A stretch of 64,000 bases of DNA. Origin: Helicoverpa zea (taxonomy: Eukaryota > Arthropoda > Insecta > Lepidoptera > Noctuidae). The DNA lies in NCBI RefSeq assembly GCF_022581195.2, contig NC_061461.1:10354001-10418000 (forward strand), written 5' to 3'. This document shows positions 48,648 to 59,029 of the stretch, in pieces (within the stretch, counting starts at the first letter, position 1; each line of letters begins with the position of its first letter). Made by a program: the position numbers and the translations under genes. The notes beneath the pieces are model-generated. The model saw nothing but the letters and a program-made list of their open reading frames with translations. It was not told where the DNA came from and made no database searches.

Positions 48648-48770
48648 ATATAGTTATCGGCACGGATATTGAGCCCTGACCTTCACCTGCGCAGCTGCCT
48701 TATGTGTACAGTGCGCAAAGCGATCCCCTCTCTTCCGCCGAGAGCTCAATATCCGTGCCGATAACTATAT
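48648..48770. repeat. Small foldback with perfect 27 bp arms
   Basis: The word at 48648-48674, beginning ATATAGTTATCGGCACGG, is the exact reverse complement of 48744-48770. The 69 bp spacer is GC-rich. Possibly a miniature DNA element or its remnant; no target duplication could be assigned. It lies 80 bp left of the hAT-like element at 48850-50701. Confidence 0.65.
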
Positions 48771-48841
48771 TTGTTGTTAAAAACTCTCTTACTTGGGCCC
48801 GCAAAATCGAGAGTTTAGTCAGTAAGTCTGATACTCCCTTC

Positions 48842-48849
48842 CTGGCACC
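48842..48849. repeat. Target-site duplication (left) of hAT-like element
   Basis: CTGGCACC, repeated exactly at 50702-50709. Confidence 0.85.
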
Positions 48850-50701
48850 CAACGGCGGATCCAGGGGGTAGGTCACAAGGTCATGACCCCCCCCTGGGCC
48901 AGGTTCAAGACCTAAGAGGACCAATAATTGAAATGGTTATACACGATGTTTTATGTTTTTGTTACAAGATAATTTTTATTCCGAGTGAACAGGTAGATAC
49001 CTACATAGTTTCAGGTAGAGTAGTTTTGCTGAAGAATTCGTGCTCGCAACGCTCGCCCTCTATTCTTTATTTACTCTTTATCCGTACCCAAAAGGAGGAA
49101 ACGGGACCCTGTTACTAAGAATCCGCTGTCCGGGTTGTCAACATTACATGCTGTATATCATGCAAGGCCGTCGACCTATGGTGCAGGGTGTGCGAATAAC
49201 CCGGGCGCCTCGATATCAGGGGCGCCGCGGGACGCCCACCACCAGGAATTTCGGAGGAGAATTTTGAAGAAATCCCACTCGTTCAATAAGGAAGTTCCAC
49301 ATTATATCACGATACTGACAAAAAAGTCGCCTTCGCTTTGTTGGATTGATCATTTTGATTATTTTTAACTTTTAACACCCTCAAACTAAGTGAAAAAATT
49401 AGTGAATGAATGTCTGTGCTGTATTTCTGATTGTTTATTATTTTTATTGACGCACCGAATCAACGAACACAAATGGACTCGCTCTAATCACGGTTTCTTT
49501 TTATTTGTACGTAATTCCCAGTCTGATTTGTGAGTCTTCAAACAAATAATTTAAAAAAGTTCGCGCTCGCTGCGCTCGCGCTACTTGTTGTTTTGAAATA
49601 TACTTAATCAGGTGCTTTCGTGTCGTAGGCTCAAAAAATTTCGCACTCGCTTCGCTCGCGCAATATTATATATACCTTGCCTTGATAACTTCATAAGTCA
49701 AATATAGCAAAAAAATATTAATGGAGTCCTCAAAAACAAAAGTTCATAAGTTTTTAAAACTTATGAACTTTTTGTGTCCCAAAATAAAAAAATTTGCGCG
49801 CTCGCTTCGCTCGCCCTAATTTTTACAATGACGTTGTCCTGTCTCGACTTTCATAACTTAAATCTGGCCAACAGTTTGAGCCTACAATGATTTGGAAACA
49901 TTTTTTTAAGTCCTTTACCTACCAAAAAAGTGACTTTCGTTCGAACGTTCTTATTTATATTCCTTGTAAAGTACTTCGATCAATATGTACTACTCAACAA
50001 CAACGCTTGGGTGATGATTGCACCCAGGCGCTACATGAGCTAGAGACGGCCCTGATCTCATGAACCCTTACCAAAAGTAAGACAATTGAAGTTTTCACAG
50101 AAAGTGTTTTACTGTTGCTGCAATAAAAAACGTACGCGCCCTTTTCTGCGTACACAATACTTTTCAAACGTTTAGTCTTCAACCTGAAAAAATTCTCGCG
50201 CTTGCTATGATCGCGCTTTCTTGTATTTGTGCAGTATATTCGTTATACAGCAAGAAAGCGTTTTCATCTACTTTTAGTCCTTGAATTGAATAAAAATTTT
50301 CGCGCTCGCTTCGCTCGCGCTATTTTCAATTTCGCGTCTGTGATTATGTCCAAGAAATCGCCTTCGCTCAGCTCGGACCATTTTCTACATAAAAACACTT
50401 TTTTAACCTTAGTCCTCGACCTGAACAAAAACTTTCGCGCTCGCTTCGCTCGCGCTTTTTTGTTTGGCACGTGTGTGTAGTATTAATACGAGAAATTGCG
50501 CTCACTCTGCTCGGGCCATTTTCTACATGAAAACACTTTTCTTAACATTCGTAAAAATTTCGAGTTCGCTACGATCGCGCTTATTGTATTTATACTACTA
50601 CTTTTAATATTAAAAGAAGCATACGCTACAATATAATATTTTTTGTGACTTGACCACGACTGTGTGACCCCCCCCTGGCGCCGAAGCTGGATCCGCCCTT
50701 G
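48850..50701. mobile_element. hAT-like non-autonomous element with CpG-rich motif array
   Basis: This 1852 bp element has 15 bp terminal inverted repeats (CAACGGCGGATCCAG on the left; CAAGGGCGGATCCAG on the right when reverse-complemented, one mismatch) and an identical 8 bp duplication CTGGCACC. An 8 bp duplication with CA-starting ends is typical of hAT transposons. There is no transposase frame. Inside, some ten variants of a CpG-rich motif with core CGCTCGCTTCGCTCGCG follow short A/T tracts (near 49037, 49326, 49560, 49640, 49795, 50195, 50299, 50358, 50434, 50497 and 50558). A perfect 14 bp hairpin sits at 49741-49769. Pieces of another repeat are embedded near 49083-49135 and 50055-50135, so the element is a mosaic. 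Confidence 0.85.
49560..50580. repeat. Interspersed CpG-rich motif array inside hAT-like element
   Basis: Recurring 20-24 bp words built on CGCTCGCTTCGCTCGCG (a CGCTCGC pair separated by two bases), each preceded by about five A and then TTT. The last five are spaced about 58-77 bp apart and share linkers such as CCATTTTCTACAT and AACACTTTT. In the plus frame the motif reads FRARFARA-like, which I regard as incidental. Confidence 0.7.
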
Positions 50702-50709
50702 CTGGCACC
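50702..50709. repeat. Target-site duplication (right) of hAT-like element
   Basis: CTGGCACC, identical to 48842-48849. Confidence 0.85.
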
Positions 50710-52217
50710 AACAGTCAGCTGATGACTTCTATCTTCAAAAATGGCACAAAACAAAAGGCTGTTATGTGTAGACATAAAAAACAATGCCTCAAATGATTCA
50801 TCTAAAGCTTTACTCAACATAGCCCTATATTTTTTTCAATAACAAACATAATAGAAAAGCACATAAAAAAAACTTGAAAACTTATCTGACGGCCCTAGTA
50901 GTGTTTCTCTGAATGCATTGTAAACAACTCGGGACCGCGTGAAAGCTCAGCTCACAAAAAACCGCACTTGTATCTACCGAGAGAATGTGTCGTTTCACTT
51001 GTAGGTAACGTGCTTACTAAAGCTATGTTGTGTACTGTAAGAATAAAGCTTAGCTTAGATCTTGTTTAATTTTTAAGAGAATTTGTGGTGGTTTTATTGG
51101 TTCAGTCGATCTAATTTTAAAGAATCACATCGTCATCATTGTTCTGCCCATATCAAAATTTTATATAAGAGGTAAAGTAATTTAAAAGAATCACAAATAA
51201 CTAAAGAATATTTGGTTTTCATATTTATGGTTACAAATCCTGCAACGGCCTTACATCTTCTCTGTTTTGTCCTGTACATAAGACTCTTAATGTAAATCAT
51301 ATTTTACTTATTCATTACAGTCGACTTTTTATCGAGCTTTTCATTTATTAAGTGGTTAAGTTTCTTAAACGCTAGTCCTTAATTGCCGTACAAATATCAC
51401 GGAAAACCTAGTAAAACTTAAGTTTAGAAAACTTTAAAGTTTTAAGTCCATCTTGGCCGTTTACTTATTTACCCAGCTTCAATACTACCCGATATATTTC
51501 CGTATCTACTAAAGAAATTATCGCCATTAATTTGTTCAGTGATTCGCTCAGTGCATACAGATAAACTAACTCTTATCTATGCAAGAGTTAATGTAATGAA
51601 AACTAATTGCTTCAGCCTTGTAACATGTTTCTACAAGTGATTGTAGAACTTTCCAGATTGATATTAATGGCTCTTGATTTTAAACGGAGTAAGTTTATTT
51701 GAGGTATTAATGAGCTGTTTAATTGGTGAAGGAAAAGCTTGCGATATTTATGTTTCAGAAATCTTGATAACTGTTAATGAGCTACATGAAAATCTTTCGA
51801 AAAGTTATCTATATCAACAAGAGAAGAGAAGAAGCTCAAATAAATGGGATTTGCAATTACGAAAATTTAAAGCATTTTTTAAAAAACTAAACTTAATTTA
51901 GCAAAAAAAAATCTGCGTTCTTGTTGCAATTTTCAGTTGTCGGTATTGAACCAATTACTTGATTGCTTAAAGCAGAACCAATAGCAAATGTAAACAAAAT
52001 ACCTGCATTACTAAACAATCTAGGTTCTCAGGCAACACACACACGTTCAAAATATTCGCAGTATCTTAATTCGATACTAAACCGCAAAAACGTACGTACA
52101 AATCAATTATGATGCCGAACATTTCGCATTTTCAGTTCCCTTTTTGGTTGTAGACTAACACCATTCCCAATATTGTAATATCTGTCGATTTTCTTACTAG
52201 AGTTAGCGTTTGTACAT
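50710..52217. other. AT-rich intron, nothing recognised
   Basis: No supported feature. Short frames on both strands look like chance. Confidence 0.35.
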
Positions 52218-52522
52218 AAGCCCCATACATCATCATGTCCCGAGCCTTTTCCCAACTATGTTGGGGGTCGGCTTTCAGTCTAACTGGATGCGGCTGAGTA
52301 CCAGTGCTTTACAAGAAGCGACAGCGTATCTGACCTCCTTCAACCCAGTTACCCGGGCAACCCGATACCCCTTGGTTAGACTGGCTTGTGACTACCCGTG
52401 ACGACTGCCAAGGATGTTCAATGACAGCCGGGACCTACAGTTTAACGTGCCATCGGAAACACAGTCTTGGTGTCCAAGGTATCCTCCTTAGAAACTTTTT
52501 TTACATACACAAGCCCCATACA
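52218..52522 (+). mobile_element. SINE with exact 12 bp target duplication
   Basis: The 281 bp body at 52230-52510 is flanked by AAGCCCCATACA at 52218-52229 and 52511-52522. The body carries the phrases GAGCCTTTTCCCAACTATG, GAGTACCAGTGCTTTACAAG, CCCAGTTACCCGGGCAACCC and GACAGCCGGGACCTACAG in the order I remember for an abundant noctuid SINE (HaSE-type). It ends in a T/A-rich tail. The exact duplication implies a fairly recent insertion. Confidence 0.85.
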
Positions 52523-53610
52523 AAGAACGGCAAATTCCTATCTTTAGTAAGCGAAAAAATTACATATGGATAGAATATTGGGGCGGCTGTAAATTATTAT
52601 TATCTTAGAAAAGGCTTTGGTAAGACACCCACTTCTTAAGTGTTCTAACAAACGTGCTAATCGGGGAAATCGATTTGTCCGTCTTTAAATCCTAATTTGT
52701 AGTTTAACGTATCAATAAAATCCATAAATCAATTGTTTAAGATTAAGACGACTTGGAATTTGAGAAAAATAAATGTACATTAGTTGCTCTATTTGGTGTT
52801 GAAGACGTGGGTTAGGAATGCTATTTTAGACCCAAATATTTTTAACAAATGTGTGATACGCCTTCTTACAAAGAAATATAAAATGAAGTCCATTTTCCAT
52901 GATATCTTAAAAAAAATGAAATATTTGATATTCAGAAGCTAACTTTGAAAAACCCACTCGATAAATCAGACAATCAACTCTTACGAACAATAAACAAAAG
53001 AAACACAAAAACGTGACGCTGCTTGTTCAATACCATTTAGATACACTGATCGTGAACAGAACACGCTCAAAAGCTCAAAAGCTTGCATACTTTCCTTGCA
53101 CTTGACCGACCAACAATTATACATTATACCATAAACTTTCGCTGGTTGCAAAGTATGCATCTGACCTTCATCCCAGTGTGCCACAGCCCGCGGCCACGAC
53201 TTTCACGACAAATCGGCCGATCGATCGGAAGACAAACCGATGTATCGATTCTAGAACATAGATACCACAAGGTGCAATTGTTTCGCCGATTCGATCGATC
53301 AATTTTGTGAACCATTCGATTTTATTGTCGGATCTTGGGTTTATTTGTTCCAGCTAATCGATTTTGTCGAGTGAGAACTTCCGTGTGAGAAACGATTATT
53401 TTTTATTGATAATTTCTTGGGAGTTTAGTGAAGGTCTTTAGACTTTGTATCTATAACTATGACAAGCATAATTCAATTTAGAGTCACCTGTCGGTCTTTA
53501 TTTAACAAAACGTCAATATGTGCTCAAATCATGCGACAAAAGAAAGTAAGAAATCTGAACTCGGGAGATCAAATTCTTTTTCAATTAGTTGATGAATAAC
53601 AATAAAGACA
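52523..53610. other. AT-rich intron, nothing recognised
   Basis: Includes a GATC/ATCGATC-rich patch near 53205-53305 but no coding or repeat structure that I can name. Confidence 0.35.
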
Positions 53611-53765
53611 CAGCCTAGACTGTGTTCCCCGCGGTTTTACCCGCGTCCCGAGAGAAGCGCTTTCCACGCACTATGGCAGGCTTAGAGTGTACCTAATTTC
53701 ATGTAAATCGGTTTAGTAGTTTTGGCGACGAACAGACAGGGTTATATATTTATGTTAACAATATA
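53611..53765 (+). repeat. Retroposon fragment (SINE/RTE-tail type)
   Basis: The best preserved copy of this family in the window. It starts CCCCGCGGTTTTACCCGCGT and ends with AAATCGGTTTAGTAGTTTT, then a short CAGACAG word and an AT-rich tail. Related pieces are at 3001-3130, 45301-45490 and 55633-55740 and in the arms of the palindrome at 1000-1877. Confidence 0.55.
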
Positions 53766-55632
53766 ATATAATAAACGCATTTTTGTATTGAAATTCAATT
53801 ACTTTCTTTAATTGTAGGTACACTTAGGCTATAAAAAATAATGAACGCTGACAATAATTCTGGTATAGAAAACGTCCTACAGCAAGTACAGAAAACGCGA
53901 AACTACACGAGTCCTTCCAACCGAAGGAGTTTAAGATCAATGACATCATCTGTCTCGACGCATTAATAACCACTCCCATCACTCTCACTCATTTCAAAGT
54001 CTCAAACACTGGTATCAGGTGTTGTCCAATATTCAGATGAACTCGACCACTTTCATTGGGCACAATGGACTCGCCCATCGCTTTCACTGCACAATTGATA
54101 GCTACATCGATGTCTTACTATCTTGTAGTAGACAACACATAACATTTACATTTGGGTGCATATGCGTGGGTTCGGAGTTTCGATCTTGACCCACCGTGAA
54201 TGGGTCACCTCATTTCCGGAATGGAAATGTTTGGAAAACTATAAATGTGATTTATGTGTACTTGTTGTCATAATAATGTCTTGTTTGATATGTATTGCTA
54301 GACTAACAGCGGATTTTGTGAAGCGTAGCTGTTTCTACGATTCAATTGTCATCGTGTGTACCAATAGTTGTCAATTGTTTGTTGATAACACAACAAACAC
54401 AACGCCTCACAACGGAGTATGGCTGCGTGGAAAATCCGTTGGTGTGAAAGCACCGTAAAACAGAATGTATTGAAAATCTTGCAATATTTTTTGTATGTAT
54501 CGCTTTATATTAACGTCATTTCTTGAATTTACTATAGTTTCCGTTAAGTAGGTTAGTTTAGATGGTAAAGAAATACAAATATGGCACGTATATGTATACC
54601 TATCGAATAAATATGAGACGATGGTATAGAATTTAGTATACCCTGACAAGTTATATCCAGCATGTTCTTATGTGATGTTGAACATAACGCAATTTTAAGG
54701 ATCCATAACTTTAAGTTATTATGGCGCTTGTAGGCGAAGCTTAAGTAAGTTGTCTCTGATTATGGCATACAGCCTATTCAGATAGCTTTATGTCCTACAA
54801 AACATTAGTAATATTATGGGTTTGTAGGTTATTGATTGATCAATCGATTGTACGGCAAGCAAGAGAAGGCATTGACTTATTAAGTTTTAAATTTTAAGAA
54901 AAGTTTGAAAGCAAAGTAACTCAAATGTTTGGTACAGTCTAATAATTACTAACATTAAGTAAGTTTCTTAACTTTCAGCGTTACTTTCTCACGTCAACAT
55001 ATGATTAATGACTACACAAGTTACATCACGTAACTAGCAAAATCATGGTTATGTATACTTCCAATAAAAACAAAGTACGATAATTTCAGTCAACATTAAT
55101 TAGTAAAAAGTTTGCGATGAAAGCAGGTGGGTGTGTTACAATAGACAAAAAAAAACATCATCATTCATAGAGCGTGTCCACTCTTCATATTTCGAACGTC
55201 AACGACAAATCGAACATGACGTTTTTATTTTTCAAACAATTTTTCAAATGACAAAAGAAAGCGAAAGTGGTGCTCCACAATATAACTTTTTGAAGCAAAG
55301 GTCACAAGTTATAATGTCTCTTTGTGAACGATTTTTCATCTGGGAATATTGCATTCAATTTGTGAGACCAACCGTGGCCCATTATTAATACCTTTTTGTA
55401 ACCAAAAAGTTATATAAGCAATCTTGTTAGAGGTATTGTCCGTTTACATTTCATCTTTTTTCTGAGTGAAATGCTTTTTTGTGTTTTGACAGTTGGTAAA
55501 GTTGTCATCGTTGCGTACTTTGGACGACTGATGATAACTTGTTTTCAGAGTTTGAGAATAGAGCCTTTTTAGGTTATAGTTTCTTGAACAACATCATTAG
55601 GAAGAATATATTCGTAATTGTTTGACCACGTT
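53766..55632. other. AT-rich intron, nothing recognised
   Basis: No supported feature; short frames only. Confidence 0.35.
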
Positions 55633-55740
55633 AATGCTGGGTTTCACCTGCTTACCGAGCCGCACCTGGATAAAAAGTAGCCTGTAACATTACCGTCAAG
55701 TTTCATGAAAATGCATTCAGTAATTTTAACGTAAAAGATC
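55633..55740 (+). repeat. Decayed retroposon fragment
   Basis: Phrases GCTGGGTTTCACCTGCTTAC, GGATAAAAAGTAGCCTG and TTTCATGAAAATGCATTCAG keep the order of the family at 53611-53765, with more divergence. Confidence 0.4.
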
Positions 55741-58700
55741 CGGTACGTACCTCTATACATAAAGCCTTTCGTATTTATAACATAAGTAGGATTTACCAAG
55801 AAAATTACTAAATCACAGACGGCCAACTTAATTTCTAGTTAGAAAACAATAATTCTTTAGAACCACGAACAGTTAGGCAGTAATGGCGAGGCATCAAACG
55901 TCCGGCTTGGTATTGTATAAAGCAAGTATTGTTAGAAAGGTCAGCGCGTTGATAACACTATTATGTGGAAAATACTCGGATACAGTCAGCCTTCACCCAC
56001 GTACTGATTTACAGCTCTTAGGGTCATCAATGTTTTCCCGAATTCGTTTTTATAAATGCGATTTTATACTATCTATCTATATATGACTCTATGTGTTTCT
56101 TAACTGCTGTCGCTTTACATTAGGGTCTTGTAGAAAAATCTACTCAAAACTTGAAACCACCAACGCGCAACAAACAAGCAAACGATTGTGTTAATCTGTG
56201 ATCGATCTACTGGAAAACACCTCGCAGCAGTACCTTTATTTAAACTAGATAATTCCCGCGGTTCTACTCGTGACCTTATATGTATATGTTAAAGCTATCA
56301 TATGTCCCTTCTCCCAAGTCTGTCTCTCAGCGGTTCTTTGATAGCTTGCATTAGCAAAGATTTAATGTACAAAATTAAATCGTCAAGTCTTTGATTAACA
56401 AAGCTTCTAAAACAATTACCTACCACATTAAGCAGTACAACCTGCACTACCACAGCTACAACAGTTTGTAAGGGACGGTTGACAACGCAGCAACCCTATT
56501 AGGAAGTGTGCCAACAGGTTCGTGCAGCCAGTCGGCCTACTTCGAAAGAGGCTATCTTACAACAAACCTACATACACACGCTTTTATATACAGCCGGTTA
56601 TGTACTACTGTTTTGCATTTCGTTTCTGGGCCGGCAAGCTACACTGAAACCGATTAAATGCAGTTTTGTGGGCCGAACAGATAAGAGTTTGTGTTTCATT
56701 AAGAACTTTTTGATTGTAGATATGAAAGAAACTGGCTGGTTTGCAAGTGGAGCTATCAGAATCACCTGCGATTCGAAGAAAAAAATAATTTTGTGTGTGC
56801 CCATTCTTGTGCATCGCGATTTTTTTCAGTCTTTTAATTCTGGAATAGTGTTAAATCCGCTTATTTATCGGGAGCTACTACCGAGCACGGCGTCCTAGGT
56901 TTCAGGCCCCAAACCAGCCTTTAATTGTGTTTGAAATTGGGGCATTCATTCAATTAACAAAATGTAGCAAAATATGGTTTACATACCGTATTTCAGCAAA
57001 AAAGATAAGTGGGATAATAATAAGTAAGTAATAATAATTGGAAGTAGCGTTTGCTATGAGGTAAATAAAAGGCTCTTCGAAAACCTGGCTTCTTGCAAAC
57101 TTAGCCATAAATTAATATCAAAAATAAATTCTGCAAGACATAACAAAAAGACAAAATCATGAAAGCGTACTGACATTGCTAAAAAGAGTAAAACGAAAAA
57201 TAATTCCCGTATTAACCCTACGACTGCCAATTAAAGCAGAACTCAGTTGATGGTTAAGCAGTAAAAAGTAAAAAAGTCCTGGAAGCCGCCTGTACAATGA
57301 CTTGCAAACGTTGGAAATCAACGCTTTAATGACGTCACCGGGACGCGGGATTGACAAGTGGTGGCAGACGATAGGCGTATGAGCGTCTCTCAGGGTTGAA
57401 CCACTGCGAATTGGTACTTTTTTACTGGCTTGCCAAAAAGGTTGCTGATCATAATTAAAATTAAGAGGGGCATGGTATATGGAACTATTCATCATTTTTC
57501 ATCTAGTTATTTTCAGCTTGATGGTGTCATAATGGAAATCCTTTTTCCCTCATAATTTCAAATGATCTCAAATTACAAGTTCAGTCCCCGGGCTCTTAAT
57601 GAGAACTGCTTGTTCAGTTACAAGATAAACTACACACCTACCTTGGATGATGCATTTTACAATTGGTAATATTGAGTAACAGATAAAATCATATAAACAT
57701 ACCTATATGATACCATTTACTACATCGCACACTGAAAAAAGCTTGAACTCACCAAAATTGGTTCCCCAACCCTAATCTACCATAGAAAAGCAACAAATGA
57801 TCGACATTGATGGATGGAAGCTCTAGTGGATAGGTACTAATTGGAGATTTGCATATCCCCCCCCCCCTGCACTCCTCAGCCGTTCCTCTTAATTAATACC
57901 TGCATCAAATCAGATCCTATTGAAAACTTTACTGTTAAACCTTGTGTGGTCCGATGTTGAGATAAGGGGACTTAGATATAACGGTGACTAGAATTTATAG
58001 CAGTGATTGTTAGGAATATATTAAGGTGTAACCTCCTAGGAGATAATAAAAGTAGCCCATATCGGGTGACCGAATGGGAGCTTACTGAAGTAATAGACGA
58101 TTGTCTTTTCTTGGTGTGGTGACTAGGATGTTGCTGTATTCTCGGGACATATGGAAGATCTAAGCTATAATATCGCAGTATCATATATAGACAGGACTGT
58201 GCCAATATTTTTTGTCAACCCTGTCGTCTTGCAAATGTTTCAAGCTATGTCATTTTCTACTTTTACACAGTCACGTTCATGCCTTCTGTAAGTAATGGCG
58301 GACAGAACAAAGTGGCCATCACTGCCCACGCGCATGGCGTGTCGTGAATTATGACAACACACCCCTCGCCCCTCACCCCTCGCTCCACATTCAGACGAAG
58401 TGGAACGAGAGCTTTCCTGAACTGTAGATACAGTTTAACGGTTAAATATTGCGTTTAAAGTGCTTGATTTATTGCAGACACTCAGAGAAGCGTGTGAAAC
58501 GAGTCTGTTTTAGAATTCAAAGGGGTGCTACAAAGTTTTCAATATTAAAAGGACATCTTACTTGAATCACTGTTGACGAAGGTAGTCATTAAATGGCGTA
58601 TGATTTAACAAAAAATAAATATGATAATCTTTTTCTAAAAGTTCAATAGCCACAAGGTCCATCCCCATTAAGTATTTAATTAGCAACGCTCTTATACGTA

Positions 58701-58825
58701 CAACTTTTCAGACAGAATAAAATAAAAAATCATAACTTTAATAAAATTATTAGCCAATAATTTCAATTCCACCAATAAAAATCTTAAGACTGCAGCTAAA
58801 AGCAGCACGCGCAAAGCTTGCTCAC
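55741..58825. other. AT-rich intron, chance frames only
   Basis: A 130-codon frame on the plus strand (56506-56898) and a 112-codon frame on the minus strand (57157-57495) occur, but such lengths are expected by chance in a window this size and neither looks like a known protein. There is a run of 11 C at 57857-57867 and a CCCCTCRC-type short tandem at about 58363-58390. A fragment near 56253 (TTCCCGCGGTTCTACTCGTG) recalls the retroposon family at 53611-53765. Confidence 0.35.
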
Positions 58826-59029
58826 CGGCTCTAAATTGCTCAGATATTCCATCATAAAAAGGGCTAATATTAATACATCCGGCGATTGCGCAAAAAGGTA
58901 CAACGTGTCTAGATAGTCGCGTATTTCTTGTTGCCCCAGCATCCTGGCTAGCGAGCGGTTTTCTATAAAATAAAAGGCAAATAAGTATAATCTTAGCTCT
59001 TGAGAGGTCAGCCGTGCAGTGCCCCTCAT
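58826..59029 (-). CDS. Weak candidate for another alternative first exon
   Basis: A minus-strand frame opens with ATG at 59029-59027 in a fair context (A at -3) and reads 68 codons to a donor-like GTGAGC at 58825, in phase 0 as needed for the exon at 2808-2934. The peptide (IRDYLDTLYLFAQSPDV in its middle) is hydrophobic and protein-like. Without splicing the frame ends at 58796. An acceptor-like TTATTTTATAG within it would allow a shorter internal exon. The flank just upstream looks repeat-like (CAATGTTAAGGGCTACG), so a retroelement origin is an alternative. Confidence 0.2.

Noticed and set aside
50229..50480. Arg/Ala-rich frames reading FRARFARA repeatedly
   Set aside because: They are translations of the CpG-rich motif array inside the hAT-like element and appear on both strands, so they are not a protein.
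56506..56898. 130-codon open frame on the plus strand
   Set aside because: At the stop density of this AT-rich DNA about one frame of this length is expected by chance in 64 kb. No motif, splice context or repeat membership supports it.
57157..57495. 112-codon open frame on the minus strand
   Set aside because: Same length argument; no recognisable domain, and only slightly GC-enriched.
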